A DNA stretch of 64,000 nucleotides. It comes from Plasmopara viticola (lineage: Eukaryota > Oomycota > Peronosporomycetes > Peronosporales > Peronosporaceae). Within the stretch, counting starts at the first letter, position 1. Each line of letters begins with the position of its first letter. Location of the stretch: assembly GCA_001695595.3 (NCBI GenBank), contig MBPM02000001.1, forward strand, positions 2,170,001 through 2,234,000. Direction: 5' to 3'. Below are positions 1-10,800 of this stretch, piece by piece. The notes beneath the pieces are model-generated. The model was not told the origin of the DNA, ran no database searches, and saw nothing but the letters and a program-made list of their open reading frames with translations. The position numbers were made by a program, and so were the translations under genes.

Positions 1-760
1 GCCCATTCGGACGACTTTTTGTCCTACAAAGTCTCATAGGCATGAGATCTCACTCACGAAGAACCGGCACTTTGACAACGTGATGTAAAGTTGCCATTCT
101 TGATACCGTTTGAGTACCATTCCAAGACGGTAATGTAGTCTGCGACATCACTTTGTGTCGTCAAAGTAGATTCTCATAGAAAGAATTTTGCAAAAGTCGG
201 TTGAACATACCCTGGCTTTCGCTTTATCCCATGGGTGTGACTGGATACTCAAAAACTCTGTGGGGTCGAAAAAGCAATATTTGGTCTACTCATAGTGACC
301 CCAATATCCGTTCTACCAAATTTAAGCTGATAGTAAGCCCAAAGTAGGTCCATGCAAGAAAGCAATGACATCAGGACATGGCGTAAAAATGTGTCTTCCT
401 TACGCTGCATCGGTGTCGCCGGCAAGATCGTCGCCACATTAAGCTTACAATAATCGTGCGCAATGCGCCGACCAGGCTTTTTGACACAAACCACAAGTGC
501 CGAAAAGATTGACGTACTTGGTCAAATAATGCCTGCGTGAACTATCTCGTTGGTCCCTTTTTGTATTGTTCCATGCTTTTCAGGACTGTTTGATGGACGT
601 CGGCTTGGTGCGGTTTTGGTTGACTTATCGCTTGGTGTCCCGTGTTGATGCAAACATGCGCCCTTTAGTCCATTTGATATCTAAATTATGCTCACGAAGT
701 CTGATTATGCAGATGAAAGCATCCATATTCACCGGAAAAGACGTGACTTGAAACGTTCCC
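1..760 (-). mobile_element. Decayed Ty3/gypsy reverse transcriptase fragment
   Basis: Read on the minus strand, the segment shows the order of a gypsy-type reverse transcriptase. First comes a block like 'FSALVVCVKKPGRRIAHDY' (around 430-520), then 'TPMQRKEDTF', then 'MDLLWAYYQLKF' (around 310-360). After a frame break comes 'FEYPVTPMG' followed by 'MFNRLLQNSF' (around 185-250). The similarity is to oomycete gypsy elements as I know them. In-frame stops and shifts interrupt the frame (for example after TPMG and before 'PSTSIF'), and the catalytic YVDD-type box is not intact. The copy is therefore dead. It runs off the left edge of the window. The upstream (higher-coordinate) limit is a guess. 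Confidence 0.75.
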
Positions 761-3246
761 GATGTTAAAGTAAAACCAGATACCTGCAGCTCCATGCGCA
801 CAGTCGGTGAACATCTCGGTTGTGACCAAGGTCATCTTTGATCATCTCACTTCAAGCTCAAGTCGCTTCACCAAGTCTTCGAATACACTGATGAGACTAC
901 ATTTATCGTCATTGTAGACGGTGACATGTCGGTCTTGGCCAACGTTGTTAGCATTTGTACTTCTGGTTTTAAATTAGATAGTGCATCTCTGGAACAACAA
1001 CTTGTTTCCTTACGTTTGGAAGCGGTACGTTGCGGTGATGGCTGGCTGACAACGTCAAAAATGGTACATGTTGCCGATTTAGTCCAGTGTCTTTTCTCTC
1101 CTCAAAACGTTTTTGTTTCCGAGGTCGAGACTTATTCGCACGATAGCTTGATTCGCATGGTCTCCTGGAGAGTACTCGGCCTCTTTTCCTTGAACTTCTT
1201 TGCGGTCTCTTCCCGTGATATATTCTGTAATAAAAAGAACCGCTTTTCCAATTCACTGGTTTCCAAGTCTACTTGGGACACCAAGTTCTGGCGTTTTGAG
1301 ACGTACTCGTGGAAAGCTTCTTTTTGTTATCAAAGCTCGTACTCAAAATCCTTAGGTTTGAGGCGGGTGTGCAGTTGAGTATTCAGCAGTGCTCATGTAT
1401 TGTGCGCTCGCAGTCGGCAAAAAGGCACGGTACAAATTTAGTACGGATTTGTCTATATTCCTTGAGGTATGCGTCACAAGGTCTGACGACTCTGTTGTCA
1501 TCAAGTGGCGTTTTTTGGCGTAGTACTACTTTGTTGCGGAGATCCATAATTCGATACTCTCGCCAAAACTCCCTTCATAGCTGGAAAATCTTCATTCTCC
1601 TCCTCGCCTCATGATGCGACGAGAAACTCGAAGCGTTCATTACTTGATTATGCTTGACCTCGTATTTGGTCTTGCGCGTGGGCTTGATGTTGCTGTTGTT
1701 GCGGAGTGGGATACAGCAGATTTTGCTGCATGCACATGGTTTTCTATCCTGTAGCTGCAGAAGACATCACATTAGCCCGAACAGTTGTACCCTATTGGCC
1801 GTTGGCACTTGCTACATCTTGCGCCAGTAGGCTAAAGTACTAAATCTTAGACCAACTGCAAAAGTTACAGATGTTCATAACACACTAGCGTGCAGCGAGT
1901 CGGCGCTTGTGAGCTTGGGCGTGACGTTGGCCGTAAAGTTCCGTTATCGTCGAGAGCATTAAAGCTAGCTATGCCGTTTGTAGACAGGAAATTGCCTGTA
2001 CTGTCTTGCTTTACGTCAATAATGCCTTTATCGCGCGTATAGGGATAGAGTGTAGCTAAATGCGTCGGCCCGAAGCCAGCCGTGCCGCACAATACATGCT
2101 CCGAGTGCTGTGTCAAACGAGCTAATAATTTACGCACCACGTTGCGATAATCTCTTCGAGCGCTTGTCTCAGCGTCATCAGTGTCAATTTTTCAACCCAT
2201 TGCTCAGTGTCAGTGCCAATAGCTCATCTTTTTTTTAAGCAGTGGTGGTTACATGGAGGCCATACATGGACACAGTCACCTCAAAATGTGCAGAGTGGCG
2301 CCCTAGTTTTTTCGGCCGTTGATTTTCTTCGCTTTTAATTACACTTTTGAAGCTATCGTTTTCCTTACTTGCAGGCAGAATGGGTGGGCGCTGTCAGGAC
2401 TCGAAGCACGCCGAAAAGAAAGCTGCTCACAAACCCAAGCTGCGTTGTACATAAGTTACAATGATTGTGTGATCTTAGGTCCTTATTGCTTCAGTTTTTA
2501 CATCTATGAGGATAACAAATTGTGCAATTTATCTACCAAGAGGTATACAGCGTCGACTGGAGTCCCTAGTCCAAAAAGCCTACTTTTGAATCCCACAGTT
2601 GCCAAAGAAGTCATGATACCTCCCATATAATGCGCTTCGCGTACCTGGTTCCGCTCGACAGACTCTTTAACTCTACTTTTTTTGTTCTAGCCCACAATCT
2701 TTCAGATCGTCATTAATCTACAATGACTCAGACAATGTATTACAAATACACTCAACATCCCAGCTTTTTTCGCGTACCGTGAATCACTAAATGAATTGAA
2801 TATTGTTTTTGAAATATTTCTATGGACTTTTTAATCCGAAGGTTTTAGCAAGGCTAGCTTTTGTAATTTAGAATACTCAGCGAACGGCGTGGGTAAAGTT
2901 CGCGAATTCTACACACAAGTAGCGAATTTTCTCTAATGGGCGAAGCGAGCTTAGTCATGCTCCACTGTTAGGTTAACTTATTCTACATCTACTCTACTTG
3001 TCAAATTCTATACAATTGTGAAGGTGAAAGAAGGTTAGCGCTTATTGAGCTGCTGAGAAGACTGCGGACTTCATTTTGGCGCTAAGTATGCGCATTGTTG
3101 GCTCTGCGCTCTTTTCACGGTGTACGGCAGTCAGGGTAACTGCATTTTGTAATATGAGTACGACTAATTTTATAATTTTCTTGAGCAGTAGTAGCCTACC
3201 CCTTTGCCATTTCTTCTTGTCTTGATTATTAACTTTCAAGGTCGTG
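761..3246. other. Gene-poor stretch, probable retroelement debris
   Basis: Only short open frames are present. Minus-strand frames at 969-1256 (basic, Arg/Lys-rich) and 1865-2140 could be remains of the gag/protease part of the same gypsy element, since they lie on its upstream side and strand. I see no conserved motif in either. From about 2200 to 3240 the DNA is AT-rich and I recognise nothing in it except the 5' flank of the ankyrin gene. Confidence 0.35.
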
Positions 3247-4601
3247 ATGGCGCAGCTACTTCGTGCGGCCGCGGTCGGTGATCTTGACAAGGTCATTACA
3301 TTGCGCTCCGATTGGGGCTTTCAAAACAAGAAGGGCGAGTCCGGTACGTCATTACCAACGTGGTATACAAAGACAGACCGACTTATGTCAACAGCTGCAT
3401 ATCTTCTAATGCACTGCCTCTTTTCAAAGTGCTGCACGTGGCAGTAGCCGAAGACCAAGTCAAGATTGTGCAGCATCTTGTATCCAATGGCGCCATGCTT
3501 AACCTTCAAGAGAAGAAGCGCCGCTTTACACCACTGATGCTGGCGCTTGCTCAGCAACCTTCGAGCTTTGAAGAAATCTTGCAAGTGTTGCTTAAGGGTA
3601 AACCCGATCTGAGCATCCAGGATTCGTCCGGTCAAACCGTGTTGCATCTTGCCGCAGGTGCGACGATTAATGTCGTACTTTTTAGGTAGCCTGATATTGT
3701 CAAGCGACTAATTCTGCTCTAGAATATGAGGAAGTGGAGTCGTTAAAGCTACTGCTAAGCGCAAAACCCAAGGTGGACGCAGTCGACAACAAGAAGATGA
3801 CAGCGCTCCACGTAGCAGTTGGTAAAGGGAACTTTGAGATCGTTCAGCTATTAGTTGAAACGGGTCGTGCCAACGTCAACGTGGTGGACTGCAAAGGCAA
3901 TACGCCACTGTACGTGCGTGAGCTGACGTAGTGCAGAAGGTTTGAAATGCAATCCTTAAGTGTATTTGACTCTAGGCACTGGGCGTGCATTAAGAACAGT
4001 GACGACCAACTGGAGCTGCTCGAATATTTACTCTCAAAGGTTCGTGCCGCACCTTAAAATCTGATAGTACGATATTACAAAGTATCCATCGTCGCAGGGG
4101 GCAAAACCTCTGAAAAACAATTTCGGCAACACGCCACTGCATTCAGAGGCAATGCATTGTAACCCGATTACAAACTGGCCAAGTCCAGCAGCAACTGTGC
4201 TAGCGACTGCATTTCCAGACTTGATAACTGAAGTCAACAAGAACGGATTGACTGCACAACAAACGTTTGAACAAGATATTGACGCGGAAGAGCCACTCCA
4301 AGAGGCTGTCAACAACGTCAATAAGAAGAATGATCGTCGCACAACCACCAAAGAGGAAGAAATGTATCAAAACAACACTGAAACAGCACGCGCTGGTGCG
4401 TTTCCAACCTGCAACTTCCTCGATGAACGTGGTTCTAACTGCTGTGTCTATGTCATGCTGCTATTCGTAGCTGCGATTGCTCACTCGAAAAAGAAAATGA
4501 TCAAAAAGTCTACAAAAGAAGGCACTTCCATGGCTCTATACGTGTCGATTGCCTTGCTGTTTGCCATTTTGGCAATTGGGTACGCAATGTTTGCAACATA
4601 G
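3247..4601 (+). CDS. Ankyrin-repeat protein with hydrophobic C-terminal anchor
   Basis: Five exons: 3247-3343, 3430-3657, 3723-3909, 3976-4039 and 4098-4601. All four introns are GT-AG and 63-86 nt long, and the phases close exactly to 359 residues. The splices restore ankyrin consensus across each junction: 'ES' joins to 'VLHVAVAEDQ', and 'GNTPL' joins to 'HWACIKN'. About five ankyrin repeats cover residues 1-215, including 'MTALHVAVGKGNFEIVQLLV' and 'GNTPLHSEA'. The rest is a charged linker, a short hydrophobic patch and a final segment 'LYVSIALLFAILAIGYAMF' that ends at the C-terminus. This is the layout of a tail-anchored membrane protein. Ankyrin repeats bind proteins; the partner is unknown. 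The ATG at 3247 is chosen because it starts the first repeat. The gene is convergent with the lysine-rich gene, 130 bp away. Confidence 0.8.
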
Positions 4602-4731
4602 GTAGTGGCGTGCTAAACGCGAGCGTCAAGACATGGATTCATCGAATAGTTTAGGCATTAGCAAAGCGGTGTAAGCTGACGTAACCTACTACTTGGCATG
4701 CAGTGCGATGAGTGTACACGCTCACTTGAGG

Positions 4732-7542
4732 TCAGTAACTCTCACGAGATACAATGGAACCATCACTCTCGTGCTCTTCATCGTCTTCATCGTCTTCTTC
4801 CCCAACATCTGCCTCGTCTTCGATAAACCGGTGGCGATTTCTCGAACGACCTGCAACTTCAACCTCGTCATCCGAATCGGTCTCCCCTTCGTATGAATCC
4901 ACGCTGCCGCCACTCTCGTCTTCGTCGTCCTCTGATTCCGATCCCTCTTCGCTCACTTCGCTGTCGTCATCCACCACCAACCCTTTTAGATTGCCATTTT
5001 CATCCATGTCTTCTTGGTCTAATCGACTTGGAAAGTCAAGTCTCTCACTGAGATCAGGCAAGTCCAGGCAAATGTCGTCCTGGTTGCCTTCGAGATCGTC
5101 AAACACACTTGTCAAGAGAATTTGCTGTACCAAATTCGTCTTGCGCTCAAGGTGCCAGTGCTGGCACAGCTGCTTGAGCAACGCCCCAACATCCCGCACG
5201 GTCGACAGGCTCTCAAGTAACGGATGCAGGAATTCTAGTACTTCGGCATTCGATTCCATCAATGCCACACGTTGTTCCAGTGTTGAGACAAAAGATGCGT
5301 CCTGTACACTTAAATGGCCATTCTCCAACGCAGATGCCATCTTGTTCATCAAGACTTTGGCATTGCCCGACCCGATCTCAAACACTTGCACAAGCTGCTT
5401 TGCCGACAAATTCACATCCAAACCTTCCAGAAATTCGACATTTACAAGCTCGGGACACGTTTCACGTAGAAATTGTGCAGTCTTGGTCGTCTCGAATTGC
5501 CAATCGGCGGCAAAGAGGCGAACGAGACGACCGACTTCGACTAACTCCCACCGTTCTCGAGCAGCGGAATCGATGAGACGAGAGAAGAAAGATAAATCCT
5601 CTTTTTCAAAGTCAACGTCATTGTCCTCGGCCTCCCTTTCTGATACACAAGACGGATCAAGAGGTGGTGGGGTCACTGAGCGTAGTGGTGTCTTTGTTGC
5701 GAGGTTTGGAGGAATGTCAGACTGGTGCACTATCTCGTGGCCTGGCAACGATATGTCGTCTTTCTTCTTTGTATCCTTCGCTAAAGAGGCTGCAATCGGC
5801 GTCATCGAGTCAGTCGAAGCTGCTAGTGTACGCGTTTGTGTCTTTGCAGACTTCGCCTTGGCAACTTTTTTCAACGTTTTACGAGACGCTGGTCGCTTTG
5901 GCGATGGCGAAGTGACCGTACGGGTTGCAGAGTTGTCTGCCGTCTCCTCGACCGCTCGTTCAGCTTCCTCAATGTTTGACTCTAGCCTCTCACACGTGTT
6001 TGTTGCAGCCAAGTTTCGTTGTTTCTTCATCTTCTTTTTAGATTTAGTACTGGTGCTGGTCGCATGAGCATTAATCACATTCAATTCCTCAGACTTTTCG
6101 TTCTTGTTAAGCTCAGCACGTGACATGATGATTGCCGAAATCTTGCGCTTTTTGGACGACAATGTGGTCTCCTGGTCCGTATCCAGCTGCTTTTCCTCGT
6201 GCAGCGTTTGCTCTCGTCCATTGTCGGCCTCCTTTTTCTCTCCTTGCTGTGTTTCACGCCGCTTTAAGATCTTTTTCTTTTTCAAGTCAAGTCCCTGCTG
6301 CATCTTCGTGCGCTTTACGTTATCTTGCTCTCGCTTCAACGAGAGTGCTGTGTCATCACCTTCTCCTTCCTCTTTATGCTGCGCGCTCATACTCTCCTGC
6401 TTCTTCTTCTGATCCGTCTTTCTACTCAGTGCTCGCTCCAATACATTTGCTGCATCATCGTCTTCTCCTTTTTCCTTGTGCTGCGCTAAATGTCGCTCCA
6501 AGCTCTTTCTCTTCTTCTTGTTCTTCACCTGCTTCTTTGGGTGGCTTACACTGGCTGAATCTTGCTTTAATGGGTCTGCAATGTCCTCACTCTTTTCTTT
6601 CTCCTGATGCGGCGGTGATTGCTGTTGAAATGCTTTTGTCTCCTTCACTCTCTCTTGCTTCTTTTTTTTCCTCTTTAAATCCTTCATCTTGTTCACACCT
6701 TGCTCAACTAAGTCTTTTTCGTCCTCCTCCTCATGTTTCTCCTTGTCTTGCTTTGTATGCAGTTGCCGAGCCCTTGTCTTTTCTTCCTCCTTTTTCTGCT
6801 TCTTTTCCTGCTTTTTCTTCTTGTTTTGGTCCTTCAAACTGCTCAGCGCTTGCTCCAACGGATCCGCTAGATCTTTTCCTCGTTCCTCTTCTTGCTGCTC
6901 GAAATGGCATTTTGAAGACTTGTCCGTGTCTGTGTTCTTTTCCTTCTTTTTCTTTTTCTTTAACGGCTTCACACTTCCCAGCTCTTGCTTTAACACGTCA
7001 CTCATGTCATTCTCCTGTCCTTTATCGTTTTGCTGCGTTCTTTGCCAATGCATAGACGTTGCCTTCTTCTGCTTCTTCGTCCTTTTCTCGTCCTTCATCT
7101 TGTCCAGTGCTTGTTCGAATGAATTCACGTCGTTCACATTCTCGCGATCCTCACTATACGGCGGTAACAGCCGTTGCAAAGACTTTGCCTTCTTCTCCTT
7201 TTTCTTTACAAGCTTAGTCGTGATCCCTTCCATCAGCACCTTTGAATCCTCAACACCGATCGAACGTACCACATTCTTCTTCAGACCAAGCACATTTGTA
7301 ACATCCTTCATCTTCATCGTCTCCTTCTTTGTCTTGTTAAACTTCACGATCGGCACGGATTCCTCCTCGTTCGCGCTGGCCTCCTTCTTCTTGTGCTTCT
7401 TGCGTTTAATCACATTGGGCACTTCTGAATCCATACCATTTGCTTCTTTTTCTTGCAATTTAAGCATCCCATCGTCCAAAGCTGCTAGGCGCTTGTTGGC
7501 GTCGTGATTAAAGCTCTCGGAGCGTCGACGTTTCCTTGCCAT
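4732..7542 (-). CDS. Lysine-rich repeat protein with acidic tail, probably nuclear
   Basis: Uninterrupted frame of 936 codons from the ATG at 7542. The family is not recognised. The N-terminus is basic ('MARKRRRS'), and many KKKK-type runs resemble nuclear or nucleolar localisation signals. Residues about 130-420 hold roughly eight imperfect copies of a ~45-residue unit. Each has an acidic start, then 'LEQAL' or similar, a lysine block such as 'KNKKKKQEKKQKKEE', and a Gln/Glu-rich end. Around residues 640-860 is a leucine-rich, probably helical globular region ('TTKTAQFLRETCPELVNVEF', 'LESLSTVRDVGALLKQL'). It has no low-complexity bias and may be the functional domain. The last ~80 residues are very acidic, with 'RFIEDEADVGEEDDEDDEE'. 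By composition it could be a nucleolar, chromatin or ribosome-biogenesis factor; this is inference only. Confidence 0.75.
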   Translation of the reverse strand: MARKRRRSESFNHDANKRLAALDDGMLKLQEKEANGMDSEVPNVIKRKKHKKKEASANEEESVPIVKFNKTKKETMKMKDVTNVLGLKKNVVRSIGVEDSKVLMEGITTKLVKKKEKKAKSLQRLLPPYSEDRENVNDVNSFEQALDKMKDEKRTKKQKKATSMHWQRTQQNDKGQENDMSDVLKQELGSVKPLKKKKKKEKNTDTDKSSKCHFEQQEEERGKDLADPLEQALSSLKDQNKKKKQEKKQKKEEEKTRARQLHTKQDKEKHEEEDEKDLVEQGVNKMKDLKRKKKKQERVKETKAFQQQSPPHQEKEKSEDIADPLKQDSASVSHPKKQVKNKKKRKSLERHLAQHKEKGEDDDAANVLERALSRKTDQKKKQESMSAQHKEEGEGDDTALSLKREQDNVKRTKMQQGLDLKKKKILKRRETQQGEKKEADNGREQTLHEEKQLDTDQETTLSSKKRKISAIIMSRAELNKNEKSEELNVINAHATSTSTKSKKKMKKQRNLAATNTCERLESNIEEAERAVEETADNSATRTVTSPSPKRPASRKTLKKVAKAKSAKTQTRTLAASTDSMTPIAASLAKDTKKKDDISLPGHEIVHQSDIPPNLATKTPLRSVTPPPLDPSCVSEREAEDNDVDFEKEDLSFFSRLIDSAARERWELVEVGRLVRLFAADWQFETTKTAQFLRETCPELVNVEFLEGLDVNLSAKQLVQVFEIGSGNAKVLMNKMASALENGHLSVQDASFVSTLEQRVALMESNAEVLEFLHPLLESLSTVRDVGALLKQLCQHWHLERKTNLVQQILLTSVFDDLEGNQDDICLDLPDLSERLDFPSRLDQEDMDENGNLKGLVVDDDSEVSEEGSESEDDEDESGGSVDSYEGETDSDDEVEVAGRSRNRHRFIEDEADVGEEDDEDDEEHESDGSIVSRESY

Positions 7543-7554
7543 TGCCAAATGAGC
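7539..7554 (-). promoter_or_regulatory. Initiator-like element overlapping a start codon
   Basis: On the minus strand this reads GCTCATTTGGCAATGG. It closely fits the oomycete initiator consensus as I recall it (GCTCATT, two pyrimidines, any base, CA, then a W/T run); the mismatches are mainly in the variable positions and the final T run. It includes the ATG of the lysine-rich gene. If transcription starts in the CATT core as in other oomycete genes, the 5' leader would be about ten bases or less. Confidence 0.5.
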
Positions 7555-7814
7555 TATTGGTCACGACGCAAGCAGAGTTTTATCGCGACAGATGTTTGTA
7601 ATAGCCAATCATATAAGAGATAACGCAGCAAAATAAAAATTAAAATGGGCCTTTTGTAAATAGTTGTGAATGTCCTAAGAGCTAAAAGTGAGGCAATAAT
7701 CAGTAAATCAAGCATTTCTTTATCTTCCACTATTAGTAAACCTCGCCTATAAAACAAGTCACATTATATCTAATAAAGTTGAATTGTACGTAAAACTCCA
7801 CGATGCAAAGGCTA
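7549..7814. other. Short AT-rich spacer between two minus-strand genes
   Basis: 266 bp between the 3' end of the HECT gene and the start of the lysine-rich gene. Apart from the initiator-like element at its lower edge, I see no further feature. It must contain the 3' end of the giant ligase transcript. Confidence 0.5.
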
Positions 7815-10800
7815 CTACTCTCCAGTGATAGTGTCGACTCCAGCAATGACAGTTGACACGGCAGCGTTTGCAGTAGCTGTCACGGTTACTGCCGTATTCG
7901 TCCAATTAATTCCTTGACCTGCTCGTTGAGCTACCGTCGTGTTGTCGGCATCAATGGACTGGCAATGCGTGATGGCATACACCAACTTGTCATGCATAAT
8001 CTCTCGGCACGAATAGGCTGGTAGATCAATGGAAAAGAAACCTACAAAGCAGACAAGAGGGTCAACGATGCTGATGAAAGCTACAGCACAGACGACAACG
8101 AACGTACACGTATGAGCGATAGGCAGGTACATGTCAGCACGACCTGTAGCCTTTGGTAATCCGGCAATCTTGAAGTCCTGTGTAAAGTCTGCTGCATGTG
8201 TTGGCAATCGCGACCGGCCCCTACAATCAATAACACTAAGAGCTTAGATCAAACCCACTATACCGCGTTTGAGGACAAACTCATACCAGACAAAGCGTAA
8301 GAAGGAGGACTTTTGTTCCTCGGTAAAGTCTGCCAAAACGTCCCAAAAGTAGGCAATGTGGGGGTCGGTGGCGTGGCAGCCGTCGCCGTAAATAGTTCGT
8401 CGGCGTAAGAGAGCAATGTCCACTGAGGCCTTGCCACACACCAGTGTCCGTAACTCATGCCATGAGAATATACTAAGAGTCGGCGCCGGCAAGATCGTCG
8501 CCACGCCTCGCAAGATATCTCGACATACTGGAGTAAACTCGGTCAAGCGATACGTTTCGACAGCATGGGCGTATTCTTCTCGATCGTCCCACGTGACGTG
8601 CAGGTGCTTACCCCCAGGAACGAGCTCAACCGTCTCCCGCGTACTGGACAAGACAGTGAAGCTCGCGTCTACAATCTCATCAAACATGTCTTCGGTAATA
8701 CCATGTGCATCTAGATTGGCAATTGTGTCCACCACTTGAAAGCATCCGTGATGAATGGCTTCAATATCGTGGCGTGTCACGTGTTGTCCGACCAACAATT
8801 TCCAGACAGCAGGCGAAAGATTCAAATCAAGTGGCGTTTTCGTCCGCACGGCCACACCTGCGAGTTTGCCAAGAAACTCGGCCATTTGAATGCGTCGCGC
8901 ACTTGTGCGAAGATGCGGGTTTGGCACAAAAAGCTCATGATTCTCCCCCGTGTTCATCAACGCGTTTGGACATGGTCGTAGCAGTGGCAGCAATGGGGTA
9001 AATGTCTGAAGCTCGGTACTAAGTTGTGCCAAGCATTCCCGATATAACCCACCAAAATCGTCTCCAAACTCACCCACGAACTGACATTTAAACGCACGGT
9101 CAGCGCCTCGCAACAGTGCCGGTTGTAGGCCATGCAGTTGTTCGAACGTTTGTGCAAACACACTGTCGCGTTCCCCAGCTGCACTAGCCAGTAAATGTCC
9201 ACGCTCCGAAAGCTCAAGTGCGTCATGAGCACGATTGCGATCGACTTCAATTTCCGGGCGAGCTGCAGCAGGTGCTTGCTGTTCTTTCAAGACGCCAAGC
9301 CACCACGCGAGTTTCACGTGCTGAAAGATCATACCACGTAAACTGCGTACTCCCCGCGCAAGAAGCGATCGCTCGTCTTGTGCGGAAAAATCAATGAATC
9401 CTAGAGAAGTCTGCAAGCGACAATTAAAGTTTCGCAGCACTAAAAATCGACGCTGGAGCGCTGCGAGAGGTATTTTGCGCAGTACTGGGTAGGCGTGAAG
9501 CTGCTGTTCGGTTGGGACGAATTCTTCAGGTGCCATACGAAGAGGATCGCAAGTAAGCAAAGCTTCAGCACGGGACTCACATATCTCATTGACTAGCTGC
9601 ACTAGGGCACGGTCACGCGCAGCAGTAAAGACACGCTGGGACGCATGCAGACGACGTAGTTTGGGACCGTATTTCATTGCCAGTAAGCGCCGTCCAGTCA
9701 CGGAAAACTCGGGAACAGCAGTGAATGCAACGCCCCACTTTGTGTCTCCACAAGATGCTTGAGGCATTGTCGATACGTCTTCTATACCTGAAACTTTTTC
9801 CGTAGGTCGAACAGCGTCGACGTCTTCTTCACTAGGTGGTGCAGATGAAGCATCGTATACTTCACCTCCTATATTTTCCGACAAAGTCAAGGCCTGTTCA
9901 TGCAGTAATTGGCGGTGTCGTGATCGACGAGCTATGCTTTCATTCTCTTCCCGAACAAGCGCTTCAATTGCGTGCATATTGGCAAGGATATAATCGGCAG
10001 CTTGCTCGGCATCATCATCACAATGACGCAGAGCGTAGAGGCACCACTCGACGGGAAACCCCATTTGACTTAATACAATGGCCAAGTCCATCCGCAAGTT
10101 AGGGATCGAGCCATCTTCGACACCTTCTTCACTCCCCATGAGGCCTCCAAGCTCTTCTTCATCACTATAGTACGAGTCGTCTTCACTGGCCAGTCCGCTG
10201 CTCGTACGCAGAAGTCCTGGTTCCTGTCCTCCTTCTTCCACGCGGTGTCCACCAATTAGCTCAATTGCATCGCGTTGATTATACAAGGCGAACGCCGGGT
10301 AAAACGTGCCCTCAAGCTTTGGGCCCGTTCCACCAGGACCAAACGCGACACCTAAATCTCGACCATTCAGCGCATAATTCAGTGTACCACGTCGTAGATC
10401 CAGCGTTAGTCGAATGATGTCGCCCGTTTTAAACTTTTCACCATAAGTACCGCGTTGTTTGCTGCCGTTGTGCCAAAGTGCCCGATTTCCGATCCAGCCC
10501 CATCCGCGATTATCCTTTCCCAAGTACGAGTCCAAACGAACGTCTCGACGCGCGATCCCCAAAAAGATGTTCGAGCTGGCAGTCACAAACGCAATACGAA
10601 CCTCCCAAATGTGCATTCCTCCATCGAAACGTGCCATGCCAATAGCACTTTGCCAGCCCTTGTCTCGCACGAGGGACATCCTGGTATCCCGCATCTCTAG
10701 CTTCAAATACGGACCTTTGCGTACACGGTCTACGCGACACTGGAAGTTTGATTGCACAGGAAATCGCCACACAAAACTATCGCCCTCAATCGTGACCTCT

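Noticed and set aside
4754..7507. Long plus-strand open frames (437, 307 and 272 codons) rich in Ser, Phe and Cys
   Set aside because: They are antisense shadows of the lysine-rich gene; Lys codons read backwards give Phe/Ser/Leu runs.
7815..8207. Separate 130-codon membrane protein gene just downstream of the HECT frame
   Set aside because: It has no ATG at its start (TTG), lies in the same strand 36 bp after the HECT stop, and its ends match the HECT C-lobe exactly when two 66-nt introns are removed. The 'membrane segment' is intron sequence.
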